Part shown: positions 4,290 to 5,369 of the stretch, in pieces
Layout: the number at the start of each line of letters is the position of its first letter
Position numbering within the stretch: position 1 is the stretch's first letter
Assembly: GCA_023133395.1 (NCBI GenBank)
Contig: JAGLWO010000469.1
Coordinates: forward strand, 1-5,369
Direction: 5' to 3'
Length of the DNA stretch: 5,369 bases
From: Candidatus Cloacimonadota bacterium
GTDB lineage: Bacteria > Cloacimonadota > Cloacimonadia > Cloacimonadales > TCS61
Notes under the pieces: model-generated
What the model saw: only the letters and a program-made list of their open reading frames with translations
Databases searched by the model: none
What the model was told of the DNA's origin: nothing
Position numbers and translations under genes: made by a program

Positions 4290-5369
4290 TTACGAATTAC
4301 GAGTTGCGAGTTGCATGTTGCGGGGTGCGGAGTGCGTGTTGCAAGAAGTGGGGTGGAAGAGCATTTTCTGTATTTCAATTCTTCTTCTGATTCTGTTTCC
4401 TTTGACTCTTCCAGGTCTAGAGTGCTCCGGCAGAGTTTGTGATGAGAATGGAAAACCAATCGATAATGTGGTAATAATCACAAAAAATGGAGCTTTTATT
4501 TCTAATATTAATGGAATTTATTTTCTAATTAATGTCCATGAAGATGAGATTATAACTTTCCATAAAATCGGATTTAAAGATTTATCTTTTAGAGTTGATA
4601 GAATTCCCTACTTGATAAAGCTCTCAAGGAGATCAGTTCCAATAACAGGAATTCAAATTTCAGAAAGAAAAAATAAACAAGAATTACTTGAAACATCTGA
4701 CAAAATTACCATCAAAATTAAATCCACAGAAAAATACAATAACGCCGCAGATATTCTGAAGGAAAGAGCTGACCTTGTAATTTCCGGGACGCCACTTCTG
4801 GGAGAAGAACAAACAGCTTCGATACCTGGATATAAACCCCGACATACTCTTGTGATGATAGATGGTATTCCCTTAAATCAGAGTGGTAAAGCTTTCGATA
4901 TCTCTTCAATTCCTGCTGAAATAATTGAAAGTATCGAGATAATCAAAGGAGCTTCCAGCTCCCAGGAAGGTTTGGGCTCTATGGGAGCAATAATAAACAT
5001 AAATACAAAATCAGCGATTGGTAAATTTAGTTCCTCTATTGAGCACAGCTTCGGTTCTTTTGGATTGGATAAAACTTCAATGGTTTTATCAGGTTCGATA
5101 TCTCAATATCAGGCTTTTATTTTTTTAGCTAAGGGTTTCTCCCGTAATGATTTTAAATATGAACCCAGAGATTACTGGGAAAATCCCGATTCTTTAAGAA
5201 CCCGCATTAACAATGAAAAAGAAATCTACGATATTGATATTAGCTTGGCTAATTCAAATTCATTCTGTTTGTTAGATTACAAGTTTTTATTTCAGGATTT
5301 TTTCAAGAAATTACCCGGACCTACTAATAATCCTGAATTATATAAAGACAGCCGTTTAACTGGTAGAAC
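4279..5369 (+). CDS. TonB-dependent outer-membrane receptor, N-terminal part (runs off the window); start uncertain
   Basis: 363 codons are visible with no stop before the window end. Domains, counted from ATG 4279: a hydrophobic signal-peptide core IFCISILLLILFPLTLPG (29-46); a carboxypeptidase-regulatory-like beta domain from GRVCDENGKPIDNVV (51-65) to about 115; a linker; and a TonB plug domain at about 147-240 with TLVMIDGIPLN (190-200), IPAEIIESIEIIKG (208-221) and GSMGAIININTK (228-239), followed by the start of the barrel. The plug motif usually reading 'RG' is PG (IPGY). It would import the ligand across the outer membrane for the adjacent ABC system. ATG 4279 has AGGG at 4271-4274 and overlaps the ATPase stop, but the first ~25 residues are then encoded by a 7-bp repeat array and make an unusually long n-region. 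GTG 4336, TTG 4339 (GGAG 6 nt before it) and GTG 4348 give more ordinary signal peptides. Confidence 0.9.
   Translation, partial: MRDNYELRVASCMLRGAECVLQEVGWKSIFCISILLLILFPLTLPGLECSGRVCDENGKPIDNVVIITKNGAFISNINGIYFLINVHEDEIITFHKIGFKDLSFRVDRIPYLIKLSRRSVPITGIQISERKNKQELLETSDKITIKIKSTEKYNNAADILKERADLVISGTPLLGEEQTASIPGYKPRHTLVMIDGIPLNQSGKAFDISSIPAEIIESIEIIKGASSSQEGLGSMGAIININTKSAIGKFSSSIEHSFGSFGLDKTSMVLSGSISQYQAFIFLAKGFSRNDFKYEPRDYWENPDSLRTRINNEKEIYDIDISLANSNSFCLLDYKFLFQDFFKKLPGPTNNPELYKDSRLTGR
4289..4358 (+). repeat. Degenerate heptanucleotide tandem array, GTTGCGN type (8 clear + 2 decayed units), inside the receptor frame
   Basis: Consecutive 7-bp units start on the last base of the ATPase stop codon: ATTACGA (4289), ATTACGA (4296), GTTGCGA (4303), GTTGCAT (4310) and GTTGCGG (4317), and so on to GTTGCAA (4338-4344). 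Two decayed units follow, to 4358. Orientation and unit type match the array at 1110-1186. Even the order GTTGCAT, GTT-type, GGTG-type, then GTTGCAA recurs in both, suggesting common origin. The array lies within the open frame that continues into the TonB receptor signal peptide. Confidence 0.85.

Noticed and set aside
4265..4909. Minus-strand open frames (4265-4459, 4290-4481, 4718-4909)
   Set aside because: They are shadows opposite the TonB receptor frame, have repeat-derived or low-information protein sequence, and no ribosome sites or recognisable domains.

Overview
The window is A+T-rich, gene-dense bacterial DNA from a Gram-negative (diderm) organism, because it encodes a TonB-dependent outer-membrane receptor. 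That receptor has an N-terminal carboxypeptidase-regulatory-like domain, and the intergenic DNA holds degenerate 7-bp tandem repeats. Both are common in the Bacteroidota/FCB group and related uncultured phyla such as Cloacimonadota, but this placement is a guess; there is no rRNA or marker gene to fix it.

Layout, left to right: (1) the last 36 codons of a BtuF/FhuD-like periplasmic binding protein (+), overlapping a complete FecCD/BtuC-type permease (+, 100-1029). (2) A 187-bp convergent intergenic region with a hairpin and then a run of 7-bp repeats that ends on the last base before the nifU-like stop codon. (3) A compact minus-strand operon, rrf2 -> nifS-like -> nifU-like (3431 down to 1217), with gaps of only 8 and 2 bp. 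(4) A 75-bp divergent promoter region with a 17-bp inverted repeat. (5) A FecE/BtuD-type ABC ATPase (+, 3507-4289). (6) The first part of a TonB-dependent receptor (+, 4279 to the window end), whose 5' end runs through a second 7-bp repeat array. No stretch longer than 300 bases lacks a gene. I see no tRNA, rRNA, CRISPR array or transposase.

Together the plus-strand genes make a nearly complete TonB-linked uptake system for an iron chelate, heme or cobalamin: outer-membrane receptor, binding protein, permease and ATPase. It is split in two by an iron-sulfur cluster assembly operon on the opposite strand. The Rrf2/IscR-like regulator keeps three cysteines that could bind a cluster, and a likely operator lies in the region it shares with the ATPase gene. 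It could therefore couple Fe-S status to both Fe-S assembly and uptake (inference).

The most unusual points are: the scaffold protein, an IscU domain joined to a cysteine-free DUF59/MIP18-like domain rather than the usual Nfu domain; the nifS-like protein, which keeps Lys204 and Cys328 but has changed many conserved pocket residues; and the two related heptad arrays bracketing the nifU-nifS-rrf2-ATPase block, one of them apparently translated as the N-terminus of the TonB receptor.
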